Part shown: positions 35,846 to 47,600 of the stretch, piece after piece
Numbering within the stretch: the first letter of the stretch is position 1
How the letters are laid out: each line of letters starts with the position of its first letter
Origin: Trichaptum fuscoviolaceum
Lineage: Eukaryota > Basidiomycota > Agaricomycetes > Hymenochaetales > Trichaptaceae
Length of the DNA: 64,000 nucleotides
Assembly (NCBI GenBank): GCA_910574455.1
Contig: CAJSYZ010000008.1
Span: 3,102,707 to 3,166,706, forward strand
Direction of reading: 5' to 3'
Position numbers and translations under genes: made by a program
Notes under the pieces: generated by a model
What the model was told of the DNA's origin: nothing
Databases searched by the model: none
The model's input: the letters and a program-made list of their open reading frames with translations, nothing else

Positions 35846-37124
35846 CAACCTACCGAGCGAAGAACACCGACGTAGCTAAGGAAGGCCAAGCGGACTGAAG
35901 AATCTTCGGAGAGGGTGTGGGTTTTGTCGCTCTTGGCTGACGTTGATATTCAAGTTGCCGTGAACAACTAGCGCGGCGGCGCTCAGGCTTCCGAATTGCA
36001 TAGAAGTCATCGAAGCTCGCACTCGAGGCGCTGACTGACGAGAGTTCAAGTAATGCATTAAGCAATGCTTGTTGCTTATGTGATTCAATGCGGAAAACAG
36101 TCGATCCTGAATGGACACTGTTGGTCTTCCGATACCAGTATCACAGGATTTCGGAAATGATATAACATTTTACATCCGATCGCAAGTGCGAGCGCTGGGT
36201 GCTGTTCCACCTCGCCATAATTAGTATTTGCGTGTCTGATATGCCCAATCCGATCATTCATTTCTTCTTCTCTGTGACTTCAGGACAATGTCTTATGAGC
36301 TTAGCCTTTCTGAATTGAACGCTAATGTGATTATACTGGAGAACAATTGCGAACTCAGCTATTGTTGTACATGTATATAGGAGTTTTATGCAATACTTTC
36401 AAACGTACCCTTAATCTGTCAAGGTCCGACACACTACTGCTTTCTTGTCCTCTGGGCTCAAGTGGGTATGGATCTCGCTCTCTTATAATAAATTGCTCCG
36501 AGTAATGCACAGAGAAACCGTAATGCGACTCCCGGAAAGCTGCAAGAACTTGTACATGGGTTGCATACATACAAACATTGATACTTCACCATACTTCGCA
36601 GCAGTAGTGCATCTGTACAGAGGTGTGACATGGTCAAGCTCCAGGCTTCACGTCCGATTGTCACCGTCGAGGCGACACACTCAAGTGTCAGATCAAGATG
36701 GTACACCTGCGTGTGCCGACCCGGACGCAAGATAACACTGTTGCTCGTGAAGGCTAATCTTTCAAAGGTGTACAAGACTTGTGGTTGAGTCGTGAACCGC
36801 CCAAGCTTCAAGTTGACAAGTTCAAGTAGCGTATAGAGCTGGATTCCGAACGAAGTAGTAGGATCGTATCATACATGCGATGTAGATACTGAATAGAGGA
36901 ACCATTCAAACACTGCGGGATTATAGTGGATAAGCTAGCGAACATCGTCGGCTCGTCGCACATTATAATTAATTGTTGCCTTGCCTCGATCCTAGATGGC
37001 GATAAGCGAAATCGAAACAACCGTTACATCAGAGAATTAGAAAAAGCAGTCAATGTGTAAACAAACTTCCTCAAGTATGGAAACGAAAACACAGAAAGCC
37101 CTACGTCCACTTCACTCCGCTACC
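35846..37124. other. intergenic spacer
   Basis: No gene with recognisable features is seen. One TTCAAGTT copy is at 36807-36814, followed at 36820 by a partial second copy. The 3' end of the SDR gene borders it on the right. Confidence 0.4.
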
Positions 37125-38568
37125 TCACAGTAAGTCCCATTCCTTCAAGAACGTTACCGTCGTCTCCCAGAGCTCCTTTGCAAGCTCCTTGTCATCGCCG
37201 GCCTTCGTCGACGGCCCGATCTTAGCAACAGGCAACAGATATGCACCCTTGTATTTCTCCGCCTCCGCACGCACCTGAGCACCTGCCGCTGCAATCACGA
37301 GCGTCGCAGCACCGTACAGCGGGGGTTTCATAAAGAGCCCCGCAAGAAAAATGAAGGCTGAGGAGAGTGGCCAAGGGAACTTCTTGGCTTGGACGATAGT
37401 GTTTTCTGTTCAAAATGCAAATACGTTACACGGGAGGTTTGTTATGGGATGATGAACAAGATAGTCGGCTTACCGGTTAAAATAGCACCCGGGTGGACGG
37501 CGGTTACGATGATGTTTGACCCTTCCGCCTCCAGCCTGCGCTGCAGCTCTCTGGACCAGAGAAGATCCAAGAGCTTTGAGACGCCTGATGGTAGAGTCCG
37601 ATAAGATTAAACTGACCACAACACACCGATGCGATATCAGAAATAAATTTGTGGTACGAACCGTATCGTTTGAAAGAGGCAAAGATCTTGCCCTTGAACT
37701 CTACATTGAAGTCTTCTTTCGTCTTGAAATGTAGGCCCTCTGGTACATGTTGAATCGACTCTGAGGACACCTACATATCAGTGGCGCGTATCAGTGATGC
37801 TCGCGAGGTCAGGGTAGCCCACTGGCCTTACATTGACAATCCGAACGTCCGATTTGAGTTCAGACTCCGTCTTCTTCAGTAAAGGAAGAAGGGCTTCCGT
37901 GAAAACGAATGGAGAGAAATAGCTGAATGAACGTGATAAGTGATAAGTGATTGAAGACTCTTCGGATGAACTGGAAGACTGACTTCGTCACCATTATTTC
38001 TTGAATACCCTCGAAGCCAAGCTTGAACTCTTCGAGTAACCTAGTCGCGAGCAACTTGAATTAGCTGATTTATATCTCGTTACGGACGGTGCTCACATTG
38101 CCGCATTGTTGACTTTGAATAGGACGCGAAGAATGAGACTATTGTCGCAGCTTCATATGAACCTCAACACGTACTCAGAATATCTAGACGCTCTTCTTTG
38201 GCTTTGAACTCCTCTGCAGCCTTCTTCGCTCCTCTCGGGTCTGCCAGGTCAAGCTGAAGGAAAACCGCCTGCCCATTTCCCGGGCCCAACCCCTCCTCCT
38301 CAACGCGCTTGATGCACGCCTTCGCCTTCTCTTCGTTTCGCGCAGCGAAGTAGACTTTTGCGCCTTTTCGAAGCAGGACCGCTGCTGTGGCAAGGCCGAT
38401 CCCGGATCTGCATACGATGTGAACGAAGGAAGTCCGGTCAATATAGGGCGTCACTGGCAACTTGAAAAGCAGCGAACAACTTGAAGTTACGTACGTCGAA
38501 CCAGTGACAATCACAACCTTCCCCGTCAGGTCCGGCAGATCCTTTGCTGGATCAAATGCTGGTGCCAT
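37125..38568 (-). CDS. short-chain dehydrogenase/reductase (SDR)
   Basis: Start 'MAPAFDPAKDLPDLTGK' at 38568. The Rossmann motif TGxxxGIG is formed across intron 1 ('VIVTGST|SGIGLATAA'). 'KVYFAARNEEKA' follows the cofactor strand; 'LDLADP' is the adenine loop; 'LDILINNAAM' the NNAG-like motif (two introns nearby); 'RIVNVSSES' the active-site Ser region; 'YGVSKLLDLL' the catalytic YxxxK; 'VTAVHPGAIL' the post-catalytic PG motif. The end is 'LWETTVTFLKEWDLL', with the stop at 37125-37127. All catalytic residues are present. The protein resembles retinol-dehydrogenase/WW-oxidoreductase-type fungal SDRs. Introns 1 and 3 contain three of the AACTTGAA octamers. Substrate unknown; it neighbours a P450. 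Confidence 0.88.
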
Positions 38569-39994
38569 CGGTTTGTTCTGTTTCGTTCAATATTGCTCGT
38601 GCTATAGAGATTGTCGTCGTCGTCGTGATGGGAGAAAGAACGGGATCGTGCACAAGAAGACATTTCTCGAAGACTCGATTGGCTGTGAGAAAGTATCGGG
38701 TCCAGTTTCTTGCCACCAGATTGCGCCATTGAAATTTCAATACAAAGCCCTTCCTGAAGTCCAAGTTCAGGTTGAAGTTCCCAAGAGATACTAATGATTA
38801 TGACCGGTAGGGTTTGTTGAGACTCAGAGCAAAGAACAAATACTTATCTGAGGATAAGCTTTTTAGTCCGGCTCCGAGTCGGTAAATGCCGACGACGATC
38901 GGACTCGGAGCTTCCATCATGATGGCGGGCATAGCTTGACGACTGTTCCAACTTGAAGATCAGCGCTCAGGTCCTGACAGATATGAAATGAAATGTGAAT
39001 AAGGTACTGTCCAAAAGAGATAATTGCTAGCACCGTTATCATACATGTAGAAGCTCTGGTCGGAGCTGCCTCAGTGTCGACGCAACAAAACTTGCACAAG
39101 ACATCATTAAGTGGTTGCGCCCACTCATAACTTGCTGCAATAACACCATTGCTTCTGCTATTTGGCCCTGCTTTAAACGAGGCCTTATTCGTGGCCCCCG
39201 AAAATCGGTCGCGCTCGCTATCATGAAAGTTGTCGTGTATTTTGGACACTGGAAAGCAAATGGGGAACAGGTGTGTGTGTTCTTTATTGTGGAACATTTT
39301 AGCCCACTGTAAGCACCGTTGTCCGAGCACAGGCGCGCAAGCACGGGCGAAGCGTGCTGCAGTCGAGGACCAACGCTGTCCGTAGGGCTTCGTCTGCAGT
39401 AGCCTAGTAGTATCATGCCTACCTAATAACAATTGATTTCGTACAGTATCTACTTTGTACGGAACTTGAAGACAGTAGAAGCTAATTTAATGACATCTTA
39501 TTTCCTCTCTTCCTTGGCCTGGTCTTGTATAATTACAATTTCATGTTGTGCAATCAGTAAGATAGAGTCAGTACCCTCGGAGGGCCTTTGTATTATACAG
39601 GAGCGGGATAAATCAATTTTTTGTCTTGGATAGAGCTTAGAGTCTAGACTATTTCTTTCCGCTATGCCCATCGCAATACAGTATCTCCAAAGAAAAGCCT
39701 TTTGACTGGTCAGATGATCGCATCCACGCTATAGAGTTTGGAACAAGTCCACAACTCTTATGCGAGGAGCAGAAGGCTGTGCCAGAAGGCGCCGGGCGGA
39801 AAAGCTTTGCCAAGTTATAAATGATAAAACCATTTTATACATATAAAGTGAAAGATCCCAAGTAGAGTACATATGAGGCTCTACGGCACATCTGCATCTA
39901 CCTGGTCGTGGCGGAGTCCCATCGATTATAAGCAAGAAGGGAGCGCGATACGGGAAAGGGAATTTGTATCCTCTGAGGCGATGCTCCGTATTAC
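38569..39994. other. intergenic spacer between SDR and P450
   Basis: 1.4 kb with no supported gene. It contains an inverted repeat (38871-38911), a small hairpin (CTTATC-TGAG-GATAAG near 38845-38860) and AACTTGAA copies at 38950 and 39463. A minus-strand frame at 38917-39416 was considered and rejected. Confidence 0.4.
38871..38911. repeat. 10-bp perfect inverted repeat upstream of the SDR gene
   Basis: Arms GCTCCGAGTC (38871-38880) and GACTCGGAGC (38902-38911) are exact reverse complements separated by 21 bp. It lies about 300 bp upstream of the SDR start codon on the reverse strand. It could be a dimeric regulator site, for example of the CGG-type zinc-cluster class since each arm contains CCG/CGG, or chance. 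Confidence 0.55.
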
Positions 39995-42217
39995 TCAAAG
40001 ATTACTAAGAATATCGGAGTCACCATGCTCATAAGGGTGATCTTCCTCGACCAGCCTAATCAAAGCAGCGACATGATCGTTCCGGGGCTTCACAGAGCAC
40101 TTAAACGGTTCCGGATGACTTGAGGGTGTTCAAAGCAGTATCCATTAGCTTTCTCATCTCCCTGGGAATATGAAAGATATCTTACCTTAATGTGCCTGGA
40201 GCAAAGTAATGGACAGGCTCAATATCCCGTCCAGACGCATCTTTCGCTTTCGAGATGTCGAAGGCAGCGGCGGACATCGCTATTGCAATAAACATGGTAC
40301 TCTCAGCGAGCTCCTTTCCTGGGCAAATCCTATGCACCGCGGCGGCAGGTGGAAAAGTCAATGAGTAACCTTCGAAGTAGTGTCAAATTACTCGTACCTG
40401 CGCCCAAACCCGAAGGCAATCGTACGAGGGTCTAGCTCTGGCTTACGTCCGTTCTCTTCCAAGAATCGCTCTGGCTTGAAGGTGAAAGGGTCATGGTAGT
40501 TTTCAGGGTCATGGGACATTTGCCTACCGACAATTAAATGTTCGTTGGCTTTAGCACAGTAAACGAGACAGACCGCACGTACCAGAGGTTGGACACTACG
40601 AGAGCTCCTTTAGGTATATGGTAGCCCATATACACATCGTCCTCGGTCGTGACATGAGGTACGTCTGCGAAGCACCATATCCAAGGAATGTGAGTCAGAA
40701 TCTGATGGCAGAGAAAAGGGTAGACAAACTTGTCGGAAGGACGGTTTCCCAGCGAAGAGTCTCCTTTAACACAGCATTAACATAGGGTAGGTTTGGCCGA
40801 TCAGAGTACGACGGAAGGCGCCCATGTCCAACAACACGATCAACTTCCTCTTGCAGCCGTTTGTACACCTCTGGATAGAGTGTCATGGCCAGATAGAAGG
40901 TCGTTATTGTGATGGTAGTCTGACACGTACGTACCAAATGAGATAGCAAATAAGAAACTAGAATGGATTTTGAAATAGGGCGTAACATACCGTATCAGCA
41001 CCTCCACCGTAAAGCGACGAAGTGATATGCTTTATCGTGTCTTCGCCGTAATCTTCAGCGATGCCTTCCTCCAATAGTTTTGAAGTAAAAGAGGGCACTG
41101 CTTTCCCGCACGCCTGCGTCAAAGTTACAAAATGAGAACAATGCAACTTCCGAAAGGCCGTTAGAAAAGCTCACCAACTGATGCTTAACAAAAGCATGCG
41201 GCTTTTCATAGAAGTCTTGAACATCCTTATACCAGACACGTGCCTTTCTCTTGAATTCTGCCCCAGGCATCCAGGAAGGTACGTATTTAACTAAGCCAGA
41301 ACGTACATTAATAATACGACCCAGATTGTATACACAAAGTCAATACGCACGAATGGGAAGGGTATCTACCAACCATCTACCCGCTTGGACGGATTCGGAG
41401 AAAATATGACCAATAACTTGGTCGGCGAGCTTGACCAGAGAATCGTGACCCTGGAGATTGATTGAGTATCCATGCGATAGCCTTAAAATGATAGATCCAG
41501 GAAGTCTTCAAGGTTTGTCAGACAGGAACCAAAGAACAGTGACGTGCGGGCGAAGATCACTCACGTACGAATGTGCTCCAGCAAGTTCTCAGGATCTTCA
41601 AGAACACGCAACAGAAAGCGGCGCGCCTCAATGACTTCAACGTTCTCGTGCTGTGCTACCGACGCTCGAGTGCCAACATAGCTGTGCAAACACTTCCGAT
41701 GTATCTTAAATGTTTCGCTATATCTTGACAGCGGCGTGACGACGCCCAGACCGACCCTAGCATATGTTGTGCGTTAGATTCGGGAGCCACCATCAGAGGT
41801 CGGTGTCGAAAATCTTACATTTCGCCTGCAAATGGAAGGACAGGACGATCTGAGTAGACAGCAGAACGCTTGTCGAGCAGGTCGAGTGCAATATTGTAGT
41901 CGTTTACAATGATTATAGCCTGGCCCATTACGATTACAGAACTTATAGGACCTAGTGAACTGTCAATTTACGGTTCATACAGGTTCAGTAGACATACCGT
42001 AAACAGCCTTATGCTTTGCCCAAAATCTGGCCTGATGCTCCCCGTCCTTTGGAACATCAAATATGTTGCCCACAATCGGTAGAGACTTCGGCCCAGGAGG
42101 AAGAGACGGTTGTTTCTGTCGTAATCTATTCGAGATCCAGTAAGATGTAATGGCGACACCGCATACTCCAAGCGCGAAGGTGGTCGGGATGAGGGACTGT
42201 AAGTCAAGGGAAGACAT
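39995..42217 (-). CDS. cytochrome P450 monooxygenase (family copy 3)
   Basis: The start is placed at 42217 ('[19 protein letters not shown]') because it matches the start of copy 1; an upstream in-frame extension to 42286 exists. The anchor is followed by '[15 protein letters not shown]'. I-helix 'LYGGGADT', ExxR 'KETLRW', '[11 protein letters not shown]' and the heme loop '[16 protein letters not shown]' are all present. A final GT-AG intron joins 'VHYFAPGTL' to '[13 protein letters not shown]', ending 'DSDILSNL' at 39995-39997. It is intact and clearly of the same family as the copies at 17 and 21 kb (same split heme loop, same C-terminal exon). It is predicted to be ER-anchored; the substrate is unknown. 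It sits 1.4 kb from the SDR gene and is transcribed in the same direction. Confidence 0.86.
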
Positions 42218-42696
42218 CGCGAAAGAGCGGCAGGGCGAGAGCAGTGGACCCCAAGTCTGCCATGTAGTAAATCGTCTTAATGGCACTTATACACAAGCCC
42301 AGAATACGGACTCGAAACCTGCTCCGTTGTCGATTGGCTGGATAAGACAGGTATCGAACGGAGCACTAATGCAGCTAATGAGAGCCTGTAGCTCAGACAA
42401 TTCCATAAAGTCACCTGAGAACAGGGAGCGTCGTAGTCGATGAATGAGCCAGTGCATTCCAAATGCACCTTGAGAATGTAATAAGTAGAAGCAGGAATAT
42501 CTCAATTAGGGACCAGATAGTCCGTCAGCTAGTAGGCACGACGCCTGAGACTCGGAACGTGGGTGAGCTGTTTGCTGTCACATATACTTCTTGGAGATAC
42601 TCATCAACGATTCTCGCTTTCACCAAGCAGTAAATTGTGGGGTTGTGAGTATCCGTGAGTGTTGTTCTTTTCCAGCTGAAGATGTTTGCCTTATAC
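42218..42696. other. upstream region of P450 copy 3
   Basis: No gene is seen. It contains the presumed promoter of the P450 on the minus strand and the 3' flank of the doubtful gene at 42697. Confidence 0.4.
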
Positions 42697-43145
42697 TCAG
42701 AAAGAGCCTACACCACGTTGAGCGCAGATACAGAAGGTCACTGGCTTGAACCAAAGCAATATGTGAAGAGATTGCGCACCGAACTCCAATGGCAGCACTC
42801 CTGAATTCGCGCCGGGATACATGATAGAAGCAAGTAAACCGAGGTAAAGCAAGCTAAGGAGACTTGAGTCTTTCAGGTAATCTAGAATTGAAATGAATGC
42901 GTGAAAATGAGAAATATAGAATATAATCAATCCATGGACACTGACCGCTTTTGAATGATATTCGCCGCCATATGATGACCTTCGTCCCTAACCTCACTTA
43001 CATTTGATTTCAACCCATACAGTAGAATATGTAATTGATCCAAGATCGAGTTTCCAGTCGAGCTCGTCTCCGTCCGATATCGATGTAGGTGAACCGATGA
43101 GGGCGCCAAGAAGTGCCGACTTACTGTTGCCCCGTCAACAAACAT
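42697..43145 (-). CDS. hypothetical protein, possible short two-exon gene
   Basis: An ATG at 43145 opens 'MFVDGATVSRHFLAPSS' and runs through 'LLYGLKSNVSEVRDEGHHMA', which looks helical and somewhat HEAT-like. An intron ending TTCTAG near 42889 would join it to 'YLKDSSLLSLLYLGLLAS' and 'PLEFGAQSLHILLWF', stopping at 42697. No family is recognised. It may be a fragment of a longer gene. Confidence 0.3.
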
Positions 43146-43859
43146 TTGCAGAGTAGGACACCCTCAAGTCTTTCAACTGAAAAGACCTTTCTTTCACTTG
43201 AAAGAAAGCCTTATCTGTACTGGCGGTCAGTCACAGCTTCAGAAAGTAAACAATCGCGCGCATAACCTGACGCGATACCGCCATTGCTAAGAATTTGTAT
43301 TGTACACGCAGCACAATAAAGATTTTTGTTAGTCAGGTACAGAATGGTATACTCGAAGTGTAGTCTTTGGTAACTTCGCTATGATATTGCATCCAATTTG
43401 TCCTCACCTCGATCAAGGCTCCGGAATTTGATAATGCAACTTTGTGCTTCCGCTATCTTCTTGATCTAGGTAGTTGCGTGGCATTGAGTTCCTAGTGCCG
43501 GATAGACCATCGGTTTGTACAGCTTGCTTGGTAGTTGTGGAGGGGAAAAGGAAAGTGCAACCCGCGTTCAAGGATGACGGTGGACAGTTTTCGCACGGTC
43601 AACTCCACTACTACATAGTAGCTGAGGGCCAAGGCTCAAGCCTTAGATCCAGTGTATGTATGTTCCCTTACTTACTCCCCTGGACTCCGAGCCTGGAGTA
43701 TGGCTTTGAGTTGTGATAACTTCAATCATGCTTCCACTTTCTCAAAGCGAATCAACCAACCTTCGTCTAACGATTGACCAGAATCAAAATGATATCTCGC
43801 ATGCATCCCATAATCTTCCGGCCGACTAGCTACACCACACACTTCCAGCCCGAGCACTC
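43146..43859. other. intergenic spacer
   Basis: Contains the palindrome at 43187-43208. No supported gene is seen. The right end may include the degraded 3' part of the beta-lactamase-like relic. Confidence 0.4.
43187..43208. repeat. near-perfect 22-bp palindrome
   Basis: CTTTCTTTCA (43187-43196), a 2-bp centre CT, and TGAAAGAAAG (43199-43208) form a 10-bp perfect inverted repeat. It lies about 40 bp upstream of the ATG at 43145 (minus strand). An imperfect sister palindrome (TCTTTCA-ACT-GAAAAGA) lies immediately to its left. Confidence 0.6.
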
Positions 43860-45320
43860 GCCTTCAAGATTTTTCAGCATCGCTTACTGGCGTTGCACGC
43901 ACAGCTCGCAAGGACGCGCCGTCCGAGTTGTACACCCACGGCGTCTAGTCCTTGCTATAGCCATCCACGAAGAGCGTCACAGAATTGACCACGAACTTCT
44001 CTTCCCTCGTCCGGGTCCCCGAGTGCAGTCTCCGGCTTGGCGTCACGCGGAGGTCCGAAGACAAGACTCGAGGCCAAATGTGCCAGGAGGCACGGTTCCT
44101 AGGTTGTGCCCGTGGCGTCGTCGATAGTCGCGAAGTCGCGAAGGACCGAGGCGCAGATACCGTTCGTTAAGGTGTCTTCTAAAGAGCGCTGTATTGTGTC
44201 GGCATAGCCTAGGATCGTGTATGTGCCTGCGTACTCGCTTAGCGAGTTCACTCCCCAGCCACGCAGTTGTTCGTTTTTAGTTGTTCGAACTTTCGGACGA
44301 TACGAGGACAGCTGTGTGACGTATGATGACATGAAGTACAGTCAGCATTGAAAGGTTACAGACGCAAACACTTCAGGCAATGTGGCGTACAATTCATCGA
44401 TGGGCTGTCCGAAGTAGTCACTAGCTATTCGGCGGACTGGAACGATGTTCAATATCGAACCTTCGTCCGTATTTGTCAGGGAGATGATTCCCAAAACATC
44501 GTGAGGAAAGAAGCTGGCTCGGCTCACAGGGAAACCCTCCGGTGTGAAAGGCGATCTATCGTAGGGTTAGGAGTGAATTACTTCAATAGCAGTAATGACA
44601 AAAAGGAGCGTACTTAGTGAGCGCGTAGAGCTCTGACGGCCCCAGCCCCGTAGGCCCCATACCGTAGCCAGAGATCGATTCGTGTTTGTCTCCATACCTA
44701 CGCCAGATCGCTGAAGACGTTGTCACTGCATCAGACCCGACTTGGGAATCATCGTTTCATTCGTGGAAGGGACAACTCCCTAATGTAGTTGGACGCCATC
44801 CCATTTCGCCTGTCAAAAAGTTGTTTAGTATCTGTAACAGCCATCGAGCAACCAATTACGCAGACCATGTCCTCTACGTTCAAGATCGTAGTGCCTCCCA
44901 GTCCGCTGCTGGATTGTGCTGTTTCTTCTGACAGCCAAAATGGTATACTGTATACGCCTTCCGCCGATAGCATCGCCACTTACATTTAGTAGGGATGCCG
45001 ACCAGAGTGCTCTGTTTCAGTAGGCGACATGGTCGTCGCGTTCATACTGATTGGCTTGGATATTCGTTCTTGAGCGAATTCGCGGAAAGTGCGATTTGTA
45101 TAGACCCAAAGGAGGTGAGCAGCGGTCACGTACACCTATTTCCTATAGTTTCAACTCCAGCCGCAGGATTGAGATAAGTAGAAGACGTACGGTATTATTG
45201 TAAGATGAATGTTGACGATGTTCGAAAGCCGTATCGAGATGTCGCAGACCGCGAAGGAGCAAGTCCTTCGCAGTATCTCCCGGACCATAAGCGTAGTCCT
45301 GCCTAATAGATTAAATTCCT
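43860..45320 (-). pseudogene. beta-lactamase-like serine hydrolase (class C type), degenerate
   Basis: Readable blocks in order: 'QDYAYGPGDTAKDLLLRGLR', 'SSYNNT' (the YxN motif), 'FAQERISKPISMNATTMSP', 'GLGGTTILNVEDM', 'GVVPSTNETMIPKS', 'DAVTTSSAIWRRYG', 'GYGMGPTGLGPSELYALTK', 'FHTGGF' (the K/H-T-G motif), 'SRASFFPHDVLGIISLTNTD' and a C-terminal domain starting 'LSEYAGTYTILGY'. This order fits fungal beta-lactamase-domain proteins. The N-terminal part with the SxxK nucleophile is not recognisable. A TAG interrupts 'WDGVQLH|GVVPSTNE', a one-base frameshift lies between 'MIPKS' and 'DAVTTS', and another TAG breaks 'VDGYSKD|TPWV' in the last domain. Some breaks could be spliced out, but together they favour a pseudogene. 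Ends are approximate. Confidence 0.62.
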
Positions 45321-46533
45321 GTGTAGTGAATATTAGAGCCTGAGGCAAGACGCACCCCGCCAATCCCGAAACATAGTATGTCCCACACACTTGCCAGTGG
45401 CTTCTCGCTAGCCTAGGTGTCCGTGAGTTTCCACTCTCCGGAGAGTGATCAGCAAACTTCAACTACCAGTTGAATTCTGCGCTTAGAGCTCCTTAGAACA
45501 GTAAATATTGCCCGGGTGAAGGTACAGTGTGACAAGCAGGCGCCCTTGCTTCAGCTTACCTCCGTCAGAATCCGCGTCCAATTAGTCCCTCGTTTTAAAA
45601 TACATAAAGGGATTTCGCTCCAGGCTGTGGATAAGAAGACGAGTTAATATACACAAATGGCAGTAACTTGAAGGCTTTAGGTGGATGAATTGGAAAGAGT
45701 TGAATGGAGAGTTCCGCGACTTCGAAGACAGTTCAAGACACGGGAGCCCACTGGCAAAGCCTGAGAACCAGAGGTTCAGTGTGCAGTTGCACCTCTGAAT
45801 TGAATCAGTCACAAGTTGAAATCACTTACATCAACAACCATTCTTCAGCGGACTCATGTGAAACCCATTCGCTTTCTCGAGACCTTTGAAATGTGCTTAT
45901 ACCCTTTCCGAGCGTGTCAAAAACGACATTGAAAATCTTCAACATGGACATTTCCGTTCACAAGTATCGCGAGGGTCGACGAAGACACGGATAATGTTGT
46001 TTTATCCCTGGATAGGGAAGGTATTGTGGGTGCACAAAGTGCTGGGCAGTCCGGTGAGTGCTCGTGAAGTATTTTCGCTGTCAGTGCTCTCCCTTTCAGT
46101 TCCATTCTTCTCATTCGTCATTTTCCCATCAAATCGTTCTATCCTCTCGTTGTTAATGAACATATTTCTACGATGGTCTATACCCATCACGAGCTGTGTT
46201 ATTCTGTACGTGGCTATATCGACTTGGAATCGGGGGCATGCGAGCGAGATCAAAGTCTCGCTCTTCGTGACGCCAGGCACTCTTTCCTGACCTTTAATTC
46301 TACGTTGTCTTCAATGTGGGACTCTATTTCCCTTCAATCCTCCGCGACTGGCATTGGCATGAAAGTCCCGTACGCTGATTCCAGACCATAATAGCTATTC
46401 ACAATCTTGTGCATTAGGGCTGATGCATCGCCTCATAGAACTGGTGTGCAGTTGAAAGTACTCTCTTGTGAGAGAGCTGTGCAAGAAACTCTATAACACA
46501 GCCAATCATATCATGGGCATTTCTTGATAAAGC
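45321..46533. other. intergenic spacer
   Basis: No supported gene is seen. A hydrophobic frame at 45886-46290 (+) has no recognisable family and no splice support. AACTTGAA copy at 45665-45672. Confidence 0.4.
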
Positions 46534-47600
46534 ATGTGCTCTGAAGTATGTGCTCAAGGCAATGATTCAAAAGACGCAGTGTGTGTGGACCATTTCTCCC
46601 TAGTCCTCCCTCTCCATTATGCGAAAGCCACCCAACGGTCTATTCCGTCCGCCCAAGGCAAAGCGAAAAAAAGATCTTTGCTCTCTCACGACGGACTTGA
46701 AGACTACGAAATCTACCTCCCAGCGTTAAACACACCTGCCTACAACGAGGAGGAGGATGACTCGAGCTCAATCTCGTCCTTTTCGACAACCATAACAGCA
46801 GACAACATTCCCGGCGCAGGGTGGACGGTTGACATGTTCTTCTACCAGCCTGTCGGAAGATGGATCGAGAGGCTTGCAATGCGGCTCGCGATCTCGTCCC
46901 TCAACCCCGATCAAATATCTTGCTACATCGAGGCAAGGCTGTCTTGTACTATTTTTTGTGATACGCAGGTGGATAAGACATACAGTCTTGCTCGGTGACA
47001 ACCCCAGTCAGATCCAGATCTCATCGGCAAATCCTTGCGGAGGACGAAGAGGCTCCAAAACTCCTCTGATGAGATCGAAAGAGACGTTCGCGACAGTCTT
47101 TCGGGATTCAGCAACTCATCATATCAATCGGAAGTAGGTGATTGCGAGTGTACAGATGAAACTATGCTGCACTCATTCGAACAAGCGAGGAAGGCTCGAG
47201 TTCCAGAGAACGAATTGACGAAAGAATTTGTAAGGGCTCGCGGATGGGGTACTATTGGAGCCACGGTTGGAAATGGTACAAAAAGAACTGCCGCAAACGA
47301 CACGCATGGGGCCAGTATTTCCGCTCGAACATTGATTGGGACCCAGGCGTCACATATTGCATGAAGCGCATGTATAAGCTCCCTGACTCGTGGGCTCAAG
47401 CAACACTTTCTCTAGCTATGCAAAAGTCATCGGCTCCAACTATGGCTCTGGAAGTGGTCATTTCTTCCAGTGAAGCATGGGAGATGTCAACAGTTGTTCC
47501 TCGAGAGAAACTTCCGAAGGAGTTCCGAATTCCATACAGGACCGAGACCGGGGACTCGATAAAGTACATGACGTTCTACGCTGGTGTATCCGATGATTAG
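46534..47600 (+). CDS. hypothetical protein (multi-exon, unknown)
   Basis: A frame from the ATG at 46534 runs to about 46970 with an acidic serine-rich patch ('YNEEEDDSSSISSFSTT') and a hydrophobic/amphipathic part ('MFFYQPVGRWIERLAMRLAI'). Continuation is needed in other frames through about 47040-47235 ('SSDEIERDVRDSLSGFSNSS') and 47244-47600 ('MYKLPDSWAQATLSLAMQKS', 'MSTVVPREKLPKEFRIPY', 'MTFYAGVSDD'). These look coding but splice joins were not resolved. No family is recognised. It could be one gene, two genes or a decayed gene. Confidence 0.35.

Noticed and set aside
38917..39416. Long open frame on the minus strand (over 150 codons)
   Set aside because: Composition and predicted sequence show no family features, no splice-supported extension, and it lies in an intergenic region with regulatory-like repeats. 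Probably a chance frame.
45886..46290. Hydrophobic 134-codon frame, possible membrane protein
   Set aside because: No signal peptide logic, family motif or splice context. Considered spurious.
47000..47600. Frameshifts indicating a pseudogene in the unknown protein at 46.5-47.6 kb
   Set aside because: Without a homologue to align, introns cannot be told from frameshifts, so it is left as a hypothetical gene.
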